Part shown: in pieces, positions 54,629 to 63,726 of the stretch
Position numbering within the stretch: the stretch's first letter is position 1
Layout: each line of letters opens with the position of its first letter
Source of the DNA: Pollutibacter soli
GTDB taxonomy: Bacteria > Bacteroidota > Bacteroidia > Chitinophagales > Chitinophagaceae
Reading direction: 5' to 3'
NCBI GenBank assembly: GCA_029269725.1
Contig: JARJHS010000007.1
Coordinates: 124,001-188,000 of the forward strand
Length of the DNA: 64,000 nt
The notes under the pieces: generated by a model
Seen by the model: the letters and a program-made list of their open reading frames with translations, nothing else
The model's database searches: none
Told to the model about the DNA's origin: nothing
Position numbers and translations under genes: made by a program

Positions 54629-55723
54629 ATGAAACAGACACCCTTCACGGCAAAACATATTGCGCTTGGTGCGAAAATGGCTGAGTTTGCCGGTTATAAC
54701 ATGCCCATATCTTATAGTGGTATTAACGACGAACATCAGGCTGTAAGAACAAATGCAGGAATTTTTGATGTCAGTCATATGGGTGAATTTATTTTAAAGG
54801 GTGAGCATGCGCTTGATCTCATTCAGAAGGTTACTTCCAATGACGCTTCAAAGCTTACCGATGGAAAGGCACAATACAGTTGTCTTACAAATGAAAACGG
54901 CGGAATAGTTGATGACTTACTGGTCTATTGCATTGAGCAGAACAAAGTTTATATGCTCGTTGTAAATGCTTCTAATATTGAAAAAGATTGGGAATGGATC
55001 AGGAGGCATAACAGCAACAATGCAGAAATGCATAATATTTCTGATAAAACCTGTCTGCTGGCCATCCAGGGTCCTAACGCCACAAAAATTCTTCAGCCAC
55101 TGACTGAGATGGATATACTGGATCTCAAATACTACACATTTAGCAAAGGGAAATTTGCAGGCGTGGATAACGTTCTGGTAAGCGCCACAGGTTATACTGG
55201 TGCAGGGGGTGTTGAAATTTATTTTGAAGACAAAGACGATAACGCAGAAAAAATATGGGATGCCATTTTAGCTGCGGGCGCGCCAAAGGGCCTGAAGCCC
55301 ATCGGCCTTGGAGCCAGGGATACGCTGAGGCTGGAAATGGGATTTTGTCTGTATGGTAACGATATCGACGATTTTTCAACTCCGCTGGAAGCAGGGTTGG
55401 GATGGATCACGAAATTTTCCAAACCATTCACTGCCAGTGAGTTCCTCGCTAAACAAAAGTCCAACGGTGTAGAAAAAAAGCTGGTGGGTTTTGAAATGAT
55501 TGAAAAAGGAATTCCGCGTCATGATTATATGATCCGCGATAATGAGGGAAATCTTATCGGCAGGGTCACCTCAGGAACCCAGGCGCCGAGCCTCGGTAAA
55601 GCAATTGGCATGGGATATGTACGGATAGACCAGGCCATGCTGGACAATGAGATTTTTATTGATATCCGGGACAAGAATATCCGCGCCCGGATCGTAAAAA
55701 TGCCATTCTATAACCAGCCCTGA
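54629..55723 (+). CDS. gcvT: Glycine cleavage system aminomethyltransferase (T protein)
   Basis: 364 residues, the normal length for GcvT, which transfers the aminomethyl group from the H protein to tetrahydrofolate and releases ammonia. Family landmarks: [11 protein letters not shown] near residue 45, the folate-binding core with [49 protein letters not shown], and the C-terminal [19 protein letters not shown]. The genes for H and P proteins are not in the window. It begins a group with the SRPBCC protein 18 bases downstream. Confidence 0.97.
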   Translation: MKQTPFTAKHIALGAKMAEFAGYNMPISYSGINDEHQAVRTNAGIFDVSHMGEFILKGEHALDLIQKVTSNDASKLTDGKAQYSCLTNENGGIVDDLLVYCIEQNKVYMLVVNASNIEKDWEWIRRHNSNNAEMHNISDKTCLLAIQGPNATKILQPLTEMDILDLKYYTFSKGKFAGVDNVLVSATGYTGAGGVEIYFEDKDDNAEKIWDAILAAGAPKGLKPIGLGARDTLRLEMGFCLYGNDIDDFSTPLEAGLGWITKFSKPFTASEFLAKQKSNGVEKKLVGFEMIEKGIPRHDYMIRDNEGNLIGRVTSGTQAPSLGKAIGMGYVRIDQAMLDNEIFIDIRDKNIRARIVKMPFYNQP

Positions 55724-55741
55724 AAAACCTGAAAGAGCGCT

Positions 55742-56215
55742 ATGCCTAAAATCCATATCACCACCTTCATCAATGCACCTGTTGAACTGGTATTTGACCT
55801 CAGCCGGAATATTACACTCCTGAAAAAAATCCTGAATAACGGCAAAGAACAGTTGCTTGTTGACACATCATCTGTCCTTATCGGGAAAGGTGAATCTGTT
55901 ACATTGAAAGCAAAACACCTGGGTAAGCTGAGAATGCTTACTACGAAGGTTGTAGAGTTGGAAAAGCCCGGCATGTACCAGGAATCCCAAATCAAGGGAG
56001 ATCTGAAAAGATTCACACATGAACATCATTTCAAGAAAACCGAAAATGGTACGATCATGATTGATGTCGTCGATTTTGAAGGTCCGAAAGATATCATCGG
56101 TTCTGTAGCTGCTCCTTTTTTTCTGAAGAAATATTTTGAAACCTTTCTCGCGAAAAAAAATGACCTGATCCGCCAATATGCCGAATCGGACAAATGGCGG
56201 GCAATCATAGGCTGA
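55742..56215 (+). CDS. SRPBCC-family protein
   Basis: 157 residues resembling ligand-binding START/SRPBCC proteins of the cell-division-inhibitor-like type: ITTFINAPVELVFDLSRNI at the start, then LRMLTTKVVELEKPGMYQE and FTHEHHFKKTENGTIMIDVV, with a long C-terminal helix (FLKKYFETFLAKKNDLIRQY). Ligand unknown. It is 18 bases downstream of gcvT and probably co-transcribed with it, whereas comB downstream appears to have its own promoter. Confidence 0.85.
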   Translation: MPKIHITTFINAPVELVFDLSRNITLLKKILNNGKEQLLVDTSSVLIGKGESVTLKAKHLGKLRMLTTKVVELEKPGMYQESQIKGDLKRFTHEHHFKKTENGTIMIDVVDFEGPKDIIGSVAAPFFLKKYFETFLAKKNDLIRQYAESDKWRAIIG

Positions 56216-56223
56216 TCTAGCAT

Positions 56224-56231
56224 TATCTTTG
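56224..56231 (+). promoter_or_regulatory. -7 element TATCTTTG just before comB
   Basis: Exact TAnnTTTG match ending 6 bases before the ATG at 56238. With initiation a few bases after the box, the mRNA leader would be only a few nucleotides. Confidence 0.6.
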
Positions 56232-56237
56232 CGCGAT

Positions 56238-56969
56238 ATGTCGAAAAATCGTCCAACTCTTTTCACCTGTTTATCTCCCGCTCTCCTACACTTATATGAT
56301 GTCAATAATGCAGTAGTGGTGATCATTGATGTTCTTCGCGCGACTTCTACAATTGCAACGGCATTGTACAACGGTGCGAAATGTGTAGTTCCTGTCGACA
56401 CGGTTCCCCGGTGCATTGAGCTGGGAATAACACTGGATGGAATTACAGCAGGTGAGCGTGACGGTAAGGTTGCTGAAGGACTCTCCTACGGCAATTCTCC
56501 TTTCGAATATCCGGAAACATTTATAGCGAACCGGACGCTGGTACTTACTACCACCAACGGTACCAAGCTTCTGCATATGGCCCTGGCACAGGGAAAATGT
56601 GAAATCATCACTGGTGCATTCCTTAATCTTTCTGCAGTTTGTGATTACCTCGTAGCACAGGGTAAACCAGTTATTTTGGGTTGTGCCGCATGGAAGGACA
56701 GAATTAATATGGAGGATACATTATTCGCAGGTGCAGTTGCTGATAGAATTCAGGAACATTTTCATATCAACTGTGATTCTACTCATATCGCCATGACTTT
56801 GTATAACCAGGCAAAGAATGACATCTTTGAATTCATGAAGAAAAATGATGCATCCCATTACCATCGTCTCATGAATTATGGCCTGGAAAAGGATATCCGC
56901 CATTGCCTTACACCAGACCTGGCTGATGTACTTCCGGTATATCGTGATGAAGCGCTTTGGCGCCTATAG
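56238..56969 (+). CDS. comB: 2-phosphosulfolactate phosphatase (ComB)
   Basis: 243 residues from ATG 56238; a TTG at 56229 overlaps the promoter box and is unlikely. ComB landmarks: VVVIIDVLRATSTIATAL, ITAGERDGK, and LVLTTTNGTKLLH. The enzyme dephosphorylates 2-phosphosulfolactate to sulfolactate, a step towards coenzyme M in archaea and sulfonate metabolism in bacteria; in Bacteroidota it may feed sulfonate or sulfonolipid chemistry, which is inference. No other sulfolactate gene is adjacent. Confidence 0.93.
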   Translation: MSKNRPTLFTCLSPALLHLYDVNNAVVVIIDVLRATSTIATALYNGAKCVVPVDTVPRCIELGITLDGITAGERDGKVAEGLSYGNSPFEYPETFIANRTLVLTTTNGTKLLHMALAQGKCEIITGAFLNLSAVCDYLVAQGKPVILGCAAWKDRINMEDTLFAGAVADRIQEHFHINCDSTHIAMTLYNQAKNDIFEFMKKNDASHYHRLMNYGLEKDIRHCLTPDLADVLPVYRDEALWRL

Positions 56970-57091
56970 GGTTGAACGTAAAACGTAGAACGTTAAACGT
57001 TAGAACCCGACACCGCAAAAAGATTGCTTATCCGGAAAAACTTTGTACAGCAAGAGCGTACCTTTAACGTTCTACTTTTAACGTTTAACTT
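56970..57091. repeat. AACGTT-type inverted repeat after comB
   Basis: The left arm (56970-57003) begins directly after the comB TAG stop; the right arm (57060-57091) precedes the promoter of the dehydratase gene. Over about 28 bases (GTTGAACGTAAAACG... against ...CTTTTAACGTTTAAC) the arms are complementary with about two mismatches and one bulge. The spacer is about 57 bases. Confidence 0.75.
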
Positions 57092-57113
57092 GTAAAGACA
57101 TGTTGTTTCCCCC

Positions 57114-57121
57114 TATCTTTG
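57114..57121 (+). promoter_or_regulatory. -7 element TATCTTTG upstream of the dehydratase gene
   Basis: Exact TAnnTTTG match with a TTG at 57090-57092, 21 bases upstream, as a -33 element. The leader to the ATG at 57205 would be about 80 bases. Confidence 0.65.
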
Positions 57122-57204
57122 AAAAAGCCATTTGCTTCTCATCCTGAAACTGTATTTTTATAGCCTATTTTAAAATCGGACTTTTTCAAAAAAGTATTGA
57201 CCAT

Positions 57205-58920
57205 ATGAACGAAACTTCACTTCGCAGTCAGGGCTGGTTTGGCAGAACAGGAAAAGATGGATTTATATACAGAGCCTGGATGAAAAACCAGGGCATTCCT
57301 GATGAAGAGTTTCGTGGGAAGCCAGTGATCGGGATCTGTAACACCTGGAGTGAGCTCACTCCATGTAATGCACATTTCAGAGAACTCGCTGAGTCAGTAA
57401 AGAAAGGTGTGATTGCAGCCGGCGGTTTCCCGGTCGAATTTCCCGTAATGTCGCTTGGTGAAACGCTGATCAAGCCTACGGCTATGCTGTACCGTAACCT
57501 CGCCAGCATGGATGTAGAGGAATCCATCCGTGCGAACCCGATAGATGGCGTTGTATTGCTGTGTGGTTGCGACAAAACCACTCCATCCCTGGTGATGGGT
57601 GCCTGCAGCGTAAACATCCCGACAATTGTTGTTTCCGGTGGCCCTATGCTTACGGGTAAATATGAAGGGAAAAGTATCAGTACCAGTGACGTGTGGCGCT
57701 TCAATGATGCTGTTCGTAGTGGGCACATGACACAGGAAGAATTGACTGTTGCAGAAGCTTGTATGTGCCGTAGCCGCGGACATTGCGCTGTAATGGGTAC
57801 TGCATCAACGATGGCCTGTATGGTGGAGTCTCTCGGACTCACATTGCCCACAAATGCAGCAATACCTGCGGCAGATAGTCGCAGAAAAGTGTTGGCGCAG
57901 TATTCAGGCAAGCGCATTGTTGAAATGGTAAAGGAAGACCTCAAGCTTTCGGATATACTTACGCGTGAGGCCTTTGAAAATGCGATTAAAATCAATGCAG
58001 CAATAGGCGGCTCTACCAATTTCGTTATACACCTGCTGGCTATTGCAGGCAGGATTGGCGTTAAGCTTGATCTCAATGATTTTGATAAACTCAGTTTTGG
58101 CATTCCTTTACTGGCTAACCTCCAGCCCTCAGGCAAATATTTTATGGAGGATTTTTATTATGCAGGAGGTCTGCCGGCAGTAATGCGGGAGCTTGATAAT
58201 ATTCTGCATACCCGGGCCATCACAGCCAACGGCAAAACAATCAAACAGAATTACGAGGAGGCAGAAATTTATAACGATGATGTAATCACCGGCACAGAAA
58301 ATCCTTTTAAAAAGGAAACGGGTCTTGCAGTGATCACCGGCAATCTATGTCCTGACGGAGCGGTCTTGAAACCTAGTGCAGCCAGCCCGCACCTGATGAA
58401 GCATACAGGCAAAGCGGTCGTGTTTGAAAATATTGAAGACTATCATGCAAGGATAGACGATGATTCTCTCGGTGTCGATGAAACAAGTGTTTTGGTTCTG
58501 AAAAATGTAGGTCCGGTAGGTTACCCTGGTATGCCTGAAGTGGGGAATATGGCCCTCCCAAAAAAACTAATCGACAAAGGCATTACGGACCTGGTGCGTA
58601 TTTCGGACGGTCGGATGAGTGGTACCGGTTTCGGAACGGTAGTGCTGCATGTGTCTCCTGAAGCTGCAAAAGGAGGTCCTCTGGCATTGGTGCAGAATGG
58701 AGACCTGATTGAGCTTGATGTTGAAAACCGATCGCTGGAATTAAAAGTTTCGAAAGAAGAACTCGATAAAAGAAGGGCTTCCTGGAAGCCGAGCCACAAC
58801 GTATCCGGACGGGGATATGTTCAGTTATACCAGCAGCATGTTTGCCAGGCACACCTGGGTGCAGATCTTGACTTTCTCACCGGAAGTTCAGGCAGTACTG
58901 TCACCAGGGATTCTCATTAA
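57205..58920 (+). CDS. IlvD/Edd-family dehydratase, sugar-acid type
   Basis: 571 residues. The iron-sulfur cysteines lie in ICNTWSELTPCN, LLCGCDKTTPS and ACMCRSRGHC. GGSTNFVIHLLAIAGR and DGRMSGTGFGTVVLHVSPE are family signatures. The start GWFGRTGKDGFIYRAWMKNQ and ending QHVCQAHLGADLDFLTGSSG look like L-arabinonate/D-xylonate-type dehydratases rather than classical dihydroxy-acid dehydratase of branched-chain amino acid synthesis. It would convert an aldonic acid to a 2-keto-3-deoxy acid. The SDR gene that follows 31 bases after its stop fits a sugar-oxidation pathway. Confidence 0.88.
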   Translation: MNETSLRSQGWFGRTGKDGFIYRAWMKNQGIPDEEFRGKPVIGICNTWSELTPCNAHFRELAESVKKGVIAAGGFPVEFPVMSLGETLIKPTAMLYRNLASMDVEESIRANPIDGVVLLCGCDKTTPSLVMGACSVNIPTIVVSGGPMLTGKYEGKSISTSDVWRFNDAVRSGHMTQEELTVAEACMCRSRGHCAVMGTASTMACMVESLGLTLPTNAAIPAADSRRKVLAQYSGKRIVEMVKEDLKLSDILTREAFENAIKINAAIGGSTNFVIHLLAIAGRIGVKLDLNDFDKLSFGIPLLANLQPSGKYFMEDFYYAGGLPAVMRELDNILHTRAITANGKTIKQNYEEAEIYNDDVITGTENPFKKETGLAVITGNLCPDGAVLKPSAASPHLMKHTGKAVVFENIEDYHARIDDDSLGVDETSVLVLKNVGPVGYPGMPEVGNMALPKKLIDKGITDLVRISDGRMSGTGFGTVVLHVSPEAAKGGPLALVQNGDLIELDVENRSLELKVSKEELDKRRASWKPSHNVSGRGYVQLYQQHVCQAHLGADLDFLTGSSGSTVTRDSH

Positions 58921-58951
58921 TACAATTATTGTTTGCAAAGATTTTGTTGCC

Positions 58952-59755
58952 ATGTCAGAAAAAACATTCGGTGGAAAAGTAGCAATTGTAACAGGTGCAG
59001 GACAGGGAATTGGATTTGAAATAGCAAAACAACTTAGTTTGCAGGGAGCTTCCGTAATGCTGAATGACCTTGATAATGCATTAACCTATGAAGCTGCAGC
59101 AGAGATTGTCCGGCTGGGTGGTTCCTGTAAAGGTTTTCCCGGAGATGCAGGCAATATAACTTTCATTCAGAAGATGGTGGCTACAGCCGTGGAGGAGTTC
59201 GGAGGAATTCATATCGTAATTGCGAATGCCGGAATTACTCTCTTCGGAGATTTTTTTACTTATACACCTGAAGCACTGCAAAAAGTTTTTCAGCTTAATA
59301 TCAGCGGAAGTTTTTTCCTGGCACAAACTGCGGCTATACAAATGCGTAAGCAAGGCTCTGGCGGAAGCGTGCTTGTCATGTCTTCAGTTACAGGACAGCA
59401 GGCCCATCGTCACCTGGCAGCATATGCAATGACAAAAGCAGCACTGCAGATGCTTGCAAAAAATCTTGTCATTGAATTATCTCCATACGGAATTACAATT
59501 AATGCTATTGCGCCAGGCGCCACGCTCACTGAAAGAACTATTTCTACCGACCCTGGTTATGAAGCTACCTGGAGCGAATTAACTCCCCTGGGAAAGCCTG
59601 CTAAAACGACCGATATTGCTCATGCTGCGCTCTTCCTTGTTTCTCCGCTTTCCCATCATATTACCGGCCAGACGCTGGTGGTGGACGGAGGCTGGACATC
59701 GGTAAGTCCGTCGCCGGGGGAAAAGCATTTTCAGGAGGTAGAATCCGGAAAGTAA
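58952..59755 (+). CDS. Short-chain dehydrogenase/reductase
   Basis: 267 residues from ATG 58952, where the Rossmann fold begins; longer in-frame starts overlap the dehydratase gene. Cofactor motif VTGAGQGIG, NAG at IVIANAGIT, catalytic Ser in MSSVTG, and YAMTKAAL as the Tyr-x-x-x-Lys. LLNDLDNA-like Asp after strand 2 (MLNDLD) suggests NAD preference. Likely a sugar or sugar-acid dehydrogenase coupled to the preceding dehydratase, which is inference from adjacency. A TATTGTTTG element (58927-58935) may also give it its own promoter. Confidence 0.93.
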   Translation: MSEKTFGGKVAIVTGAGQGIGFEIAKQLSLQGASVMLNDLDNALTYEAAAEIVRLGGSCKGFPGDAGNITFIQKMVATAVEEFGGIHIVIANAGITLFGDFFTYTPEALQKVFQLNISGSFFLAQTAAIQMRKQGSGGSVLVMSSVTGQQAHRHLAAYAMTKAALQMLAKNLVIELSPYGITINAIAPGATLTERTISTDPGYEATWSELTPLGKPAKTTDIAHAALFLVSPLSHHITGQTLVVDGGWTSVSPSPGEKHFQEVESGK

Positions 59756-59851
59756 ATCCCTAAAGATACGAAATTTCAAAGCAGGAAAAACCGACCGGAG
59801 ATTAAAATAAAATTTCGACGGAAGGGCTTTCAGGGCTGATGTATTTTCATT

Positions 59852-59859
59852 TAGTTTTG
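59852..59859 (+). promoter_or_regulatory. -7 element TAGTTTTG upstream of the SNF2 gene
   Basis: Exact TAnnTTTG match about 87 bases before the ATG at 59946. No clear -33 TTTG was seen. Confidence 0.45.
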
Positions 59860-59945
59860 CAGATTACCCTTTTTTGTAAAGAGAAATTTTCCGTACACCG
59901 GGGGGTTGTTGAGTGCGTTTGATCATTTCAGTTATTAACCTATCT

Positions 59946-62900
59946 ATGGCTTTATCACACCTGTTGAAATTCGTTTATAATAATGGCACCGATGAGGTGA
60001 TTAGAAGAGGAAAGAAGATACATGCAATCGGTTATGTCGAATTTGTGGAACACGATGAACTGATGGGTACGGTTACTTTCCGTGTGAAAGATGATAACTA
60101 CAATACTTTCTATAAAGTCACTATCCAGAAATACAAGGATCCGCGAACCATGGCGTTACGCTGCTCCTGTCCATACAACCTCGGCGACATTTGTCGCCAC
60201 GAAGCAGCTGCTCTCCTTCAACTGCAGGAATTACTGGATAAAAATGTTTTAGGCGACAGAAGTATTATCTACCATCAGCGCCATACTGTGGTCAAGATGA
60301 AAAATCTTGATCTAAAGTCAATCAGATATCTAACCGCTCCGGAATCCTATGAAGCCGCAGAGAAATTATTGCGCACACAAAAAGCCAATATTATTCTCGC
60401 AAAAGACGAAAGGGTTGAGGCAAAACTGGAAATGGACGGTGATGTTTTCCCTGTGGTAATTCAGAAAAATGAAGAACGCAATTTTGATACATCGTGTAAA
60501 TGCACAGATGAACATCATCCACTTTGCGTGCATAAAACAGTTTTATTTCTCCAGTTATTGAATAGCTATGGTCCGTTTTACTTCGATACCATCCGCAACT
60601 GGGAAAAAGAAAAAAATAAATTGCTGGAAGCTTATGGCTACAGTATGAACGACGAAGGATGGGAGAAAAAATTTGAGTTTTCTTATAAAGATGGAAAACC
60701 ATTTTTGCGTGTACTTGATCCAACAGTAAAGAGAGTTGAAGTATCGGCAAATAATAAACCACGTCCCGTGGTTGCCCCTCAGCGTGAGGAAGTAGCTGTG
60801 CCTGTACCTGAAGTTGAAATCATTCCTGATGATAACCGATTAGGAATTGTTTTCAATTCACATCACAAACAATTTCCGGGATTCGCAATTGATGTTGTTA
60901 CTGGTGAAATAAATGCACAGGGAACAGCCTTTACGGGAAAAGTGGTAAAACTTGATCTCGGCAAATTTATTCCAACGGAAAATATGAATGAGGAGGAAAC
61001 GACTTTACTGCAGAGTCTGCGCAAGTTTCATCCTTCTGAGATTAACAAATATGTCAGCCGAAACTCTCCATTTTCGGGTATCTGGGAAAACATTATTCAT
61101 ACCGAAGAAGACGGGTTACCTGCTGATACTGAATCATTAATTACAGAATATTTCTATCCAAAACTTAAAAAACTTTTTGCCGAGAACAAAGGCAAAACGC
61201 TTTTCCTGCGTCTTCCTGCCGGTAAATCTTTTGTAACCTCTCATCTTATTCCTGTTGATATCAGTACCTCTACAATGGTGCCGTCATTTTCAGTAGAACA
61301 GGTAGATGACGGATACCAGGTTACCTGCAGAGCCATCGTAAATGAACTTGATATTGATCTCACAGATAATGAGTGGCAGAGCGATCTGGTAGTGATGTAT
61401 AACAATTGTTTATACCTCTGGGAAAAAGAAGAAGATTTTCTTGCAGTCCGTGAATTTGCTGCTGACAACAAAAAGATCATCGGTAAATCAGATTGGAAAG
61501 ATTTTCTTCATAAAGTATTGATTCCACTTTCCCGAAATTACCGGATGGAATTTGATAAATCAATCGTAAAGGAAGTTCGTGATGGTGAACCGGAAATAAG
61601 GTTAAGTCTCCAGGAGAAAGGTGAATATCTAGTATTCAATCCCGGGTTTGCATATAAGGGGTATGAAGTGCGTTACAGTGAAAAGGATACAATCATTCTG
61701 CCAGTAGAGGACCAGGTGATGGTCATCCACAGAAACAAACCTGCTGAACTTCAATTCATAAAGAAGCTGGAAGGGCTTCATTCTAATTTCATCAGGCCCG
61801 AAGGGAATGCTTCACTCGTTCTTAAAGGAACTGATGTACTGCGTAACAACTGGTTTTTCCTATTTGTTGACGCGATGAAGGAGCTGGATGTTCCTATCAG
61901 CGGATTTGATGTGTTGCGCAATTTCCGGTTTAACACGGCGAAACCAAATACGAGAATCAGGATCAATAGCGGCACCGACTGGTTTGATGCCAGCGTAGAT
62001 GTTGTTTTTGGCGACCAGCAGGTTAGTATAGCGGAAATAAAACGCGCGTTGACCAACAAACAACAGTTCGTTCAGCTGAACGATGGTACTCTAGGCATAC
62101 TTCCAGAGGAATGGTTGAAAAAGTACTCTCTTCTGTTTCGGGTTGGCGAAGGCAAGCAGGATAAGCTTCGCCTTTCAAAATATCACCTGAGTGTAATTGA
62201 TGAATTGTACGACAATCGCGACGAGACTGAAGTAATGATCCGTCTCGAAGAAAAGTATGATCGTTTGAGAAGTTTCAACCGGATCAGCGAAGTGGATCCT
62301 CCTCAGGCCCTGAATCATATATTGCGTCCCTACCAGGTGGCGGGATATCATTGGCTGAATTATCTCAGTGAGGTTGGTTGGGGAGGAATTCTTGCCGATG
62401 ATATGGGTCTTGGTAAAACAGTGCAGGCGCTTTCATTCATGCAGTTTTATAAAGAGAAACAAGGCACGTTAAAAGCACTGGTGGTTTGCCCGACCACATT
62501 GATGTTTAACTGGGAAAATGAGATCCGCAAATTCACACCCAATCTGAAACATATTATTCATCATGGTGGTGATCGTTCGCGGGACAAAAAACTTTTTGAA
62601 GAGACTGATGTTGTGATCACAACCTATGGCACACTCAGAAGTGATATCCGCCTGCTGGTAGATGTGATGTTCGATTATGTAGTGCTCGATGAATCCCAGG
62701 CGATCAAAAACCCACAGAGTAAAGTAACAAGAGCGGCTTCGTTACTGAATGCAAAAAGCCGTTTGTGCATGAGTGGTACGCCGCTTCAGAATAATACATT
62801 TGATATCTATGCTCAAATGAACTTTCTCAATCCGGGTATGCTGGGCAGTATTGAGTTTTTCAGAAATGAATTCGCAACACCTATTGATAAATTTGGCGAG

Positions 62901-63710
62901 CCTGATCAGAAAGAGCATCTGAGAAAACTACTCTACCCTTTTATACTTCGTCGTACAAAAGAACAGGTGGCAAAAGATCTTCCTGAAAAAACAGAAACTA
63001 TTCTGTTTTGTGAAATGGAGGATGAACAACGTAAGATTTACGACGCTTACAGAAACGACTATCGCAACAAGATACTTGGTGTAATCAGCGAACAGGGTAT
63101 CGATAAATCACAACTGACCATTCTCCAGGGTCTGATGAAACTCCGCCAGATTTGTGATTCACCAGCGATCATGAACGAGCCAGAAAAATATCCGAACGTA
63201 TCCATCAAACTGGAGGAACTCGGGCGCGAGATCACGGAGAACATCAGTGATCATAAAGCGTTGGTTTTTTCCCAGTTCCTGGGTATGCTGGCATTGATCC
63301 GCGAAAAACTTACGGCGTTGGGTGTGCCTTACGAATATTTTGATGGTAGTACTTCTGCGATCGACAGGGAAAAGGCCATTCAGCGTTTCCAGAATGATCC
63401 GACTGTCAGGGTATTCCTTATCTCACTGAAAGCAGGCGGTGTGGGTCTTAACCTTACAGCTGCCGATTATGTTTATATCGTTGATCCATGGTGGAACCCG
63501 GCAGTCGAGCAACAGGCCATCGACCGTACTCACCGTATCGGGCAAACGAAAAACATTTTCGCTTACAGGATGATCTGTAAGGATACCATTGAAGACAAGA
63601 TCCTTCAGTTGCAGGATCGCAAAAGAGCGCTCGCCCGCGACCTGATCGCAGATGATACTTCTTTTGTAAAGAGTCTCAGCAGGGAAGATGTCGAATACCT
63701 GTTCAGTTAA
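59946..63710 (+). CDS. SWIM zinc-finger SNF2-family helicase
   Basis: About 1254 residues from ATG 59946; a GTG at 59913 is less likely. Two CxC-x7-CxH clusters lie near the N-terminus (C73-C75-C83-H85 and C184-C186-C194-H196), the first a clear SWIM zinc finger. A long bacterial SNF2-associated region spans about 200-770, followed by a SNF2 ATPase: Walker A DDMGLGKTVQAL, motif II VVLDESQAIKNP, motif III MSGTPLQNN, then helicase C with ALVFSQF, KAGGVGLNLTAADYV and DRTHRIGQ. It translocates on double-stranded DNA to remodel protein-DNA complexes; the bacterial role is often transcription (RapA-like) or repair. No partner gene is adjacent. Confidence 0.93.
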   Translation: MALSHLLKFVYNNGTDEVIRRGKKIHAIGYVEFVEHDELMGTVTFRVKDDNYNTFYKVTIQKYKDPRTMALRCSCPYNLGDICRHEAAALLQLQELLDKNVLGDRSIIYHQRHTVVKMKNLDLKSIRYLTAPESYEAAEKLLRTQKANIILAKDERVEAKLEMDGDVFPVVIQKNEERNFDTSCKCTDEHHPLCVHKTVLFLQLLNSYGPFYFDTIRNWEKEKNKLLEAYGYSMNDEGWEKKFEFSYKDGKPFLRVLDPTVKRVEVSANNKPRPVVAPQREEVAVPVPEVEIIPDDNRLGIVFNSHHKQFPGFAIDVVTGEINAQGTAFTGKVVKLDLGKFIPTENMNEEETTLLQSLRKFHPSEINKYVSRNSPFSGIWENIIHTEEDGLPADTESLITEYFYPKLKKLFAENKGKTLFLRLPAGKSFVTSHLIPVDISTSTMVPSFSVEQVDDGYQVTCRAIVNELDIDLTDNEWQSDLVVMYNNCLYLWEKEEDFLAVREFAADNKKIIGKSDWKDFLHKVLIPLSRNYRMEFDKSIVKEVRDGEPEIRLSLQEKGEYLVFNPGFAYKGYEVRYSEKDTIILPVEDQVMVIHRNKPAELQFIKKLEGLHSNFIRPEGNASLVLKGTDVLRNNWFFLFVDAMKELDVPISGFDVLRNFRFNTAKPNTRIRINSGTDWFDASVDVVFGDQQVSIAEIKRALTNKQQFVQLNDGTLGILPEEWLKKYSLLFRVGEGKQDKLRLSKYHLSVIDELYDNRDETEVMIRLEEKYDRLRSFNRISEVDPPQALNHILRPYQVAGYHWLNYLSEVGWGGILADDMGLGKTVQALSFMQFYKEKQGTLKALVVCPTTLMFNWENEIRKFTPNLKHIIHHGGDRSRDKKLFEETDVVITTYGTLRSDIRLLVDVMFDYVVLDESQAIKNPQSKVTRAASLLNAKSRLCMSGTPLQNNTFDIYAQMNFLNPGMLGSIEFFRNEFATPIDKFGEPDQKEHLRKLLYPFILRRTKEQVAKDLPEKTETILFCEMEDEQRKIYDAYRNDYRNKILGVISEQGIDKSQLTILQGLMKLRQICDSPAIMNEPEKYPNVSIKLEELGREITENISDHKALVFSQFLGMLALIREKLTALGVPYEYFDGSTSAIDREKAIQRFQNDPTVRVFLISLKAGGVGLNLTAADYVYIVDPWWNPAVEQQAIDRTHRIGQTKNIFAYRMICKDTIEDKILQLQDRKRALARDLIADDTSFVKSLSREDVEYLFS

Positions 63711-63726
63711 TTTTTTATAGATCAGG

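Noticed and set aside
57228-58136. 302-residue open frame on the - strand
   Set aside because: It lies completely antisense to the dehydratase gene, has low-complexity Ser/Ala/Ile-rich sequence, and no recognisable domains; it is a shadow of the + strand gene.
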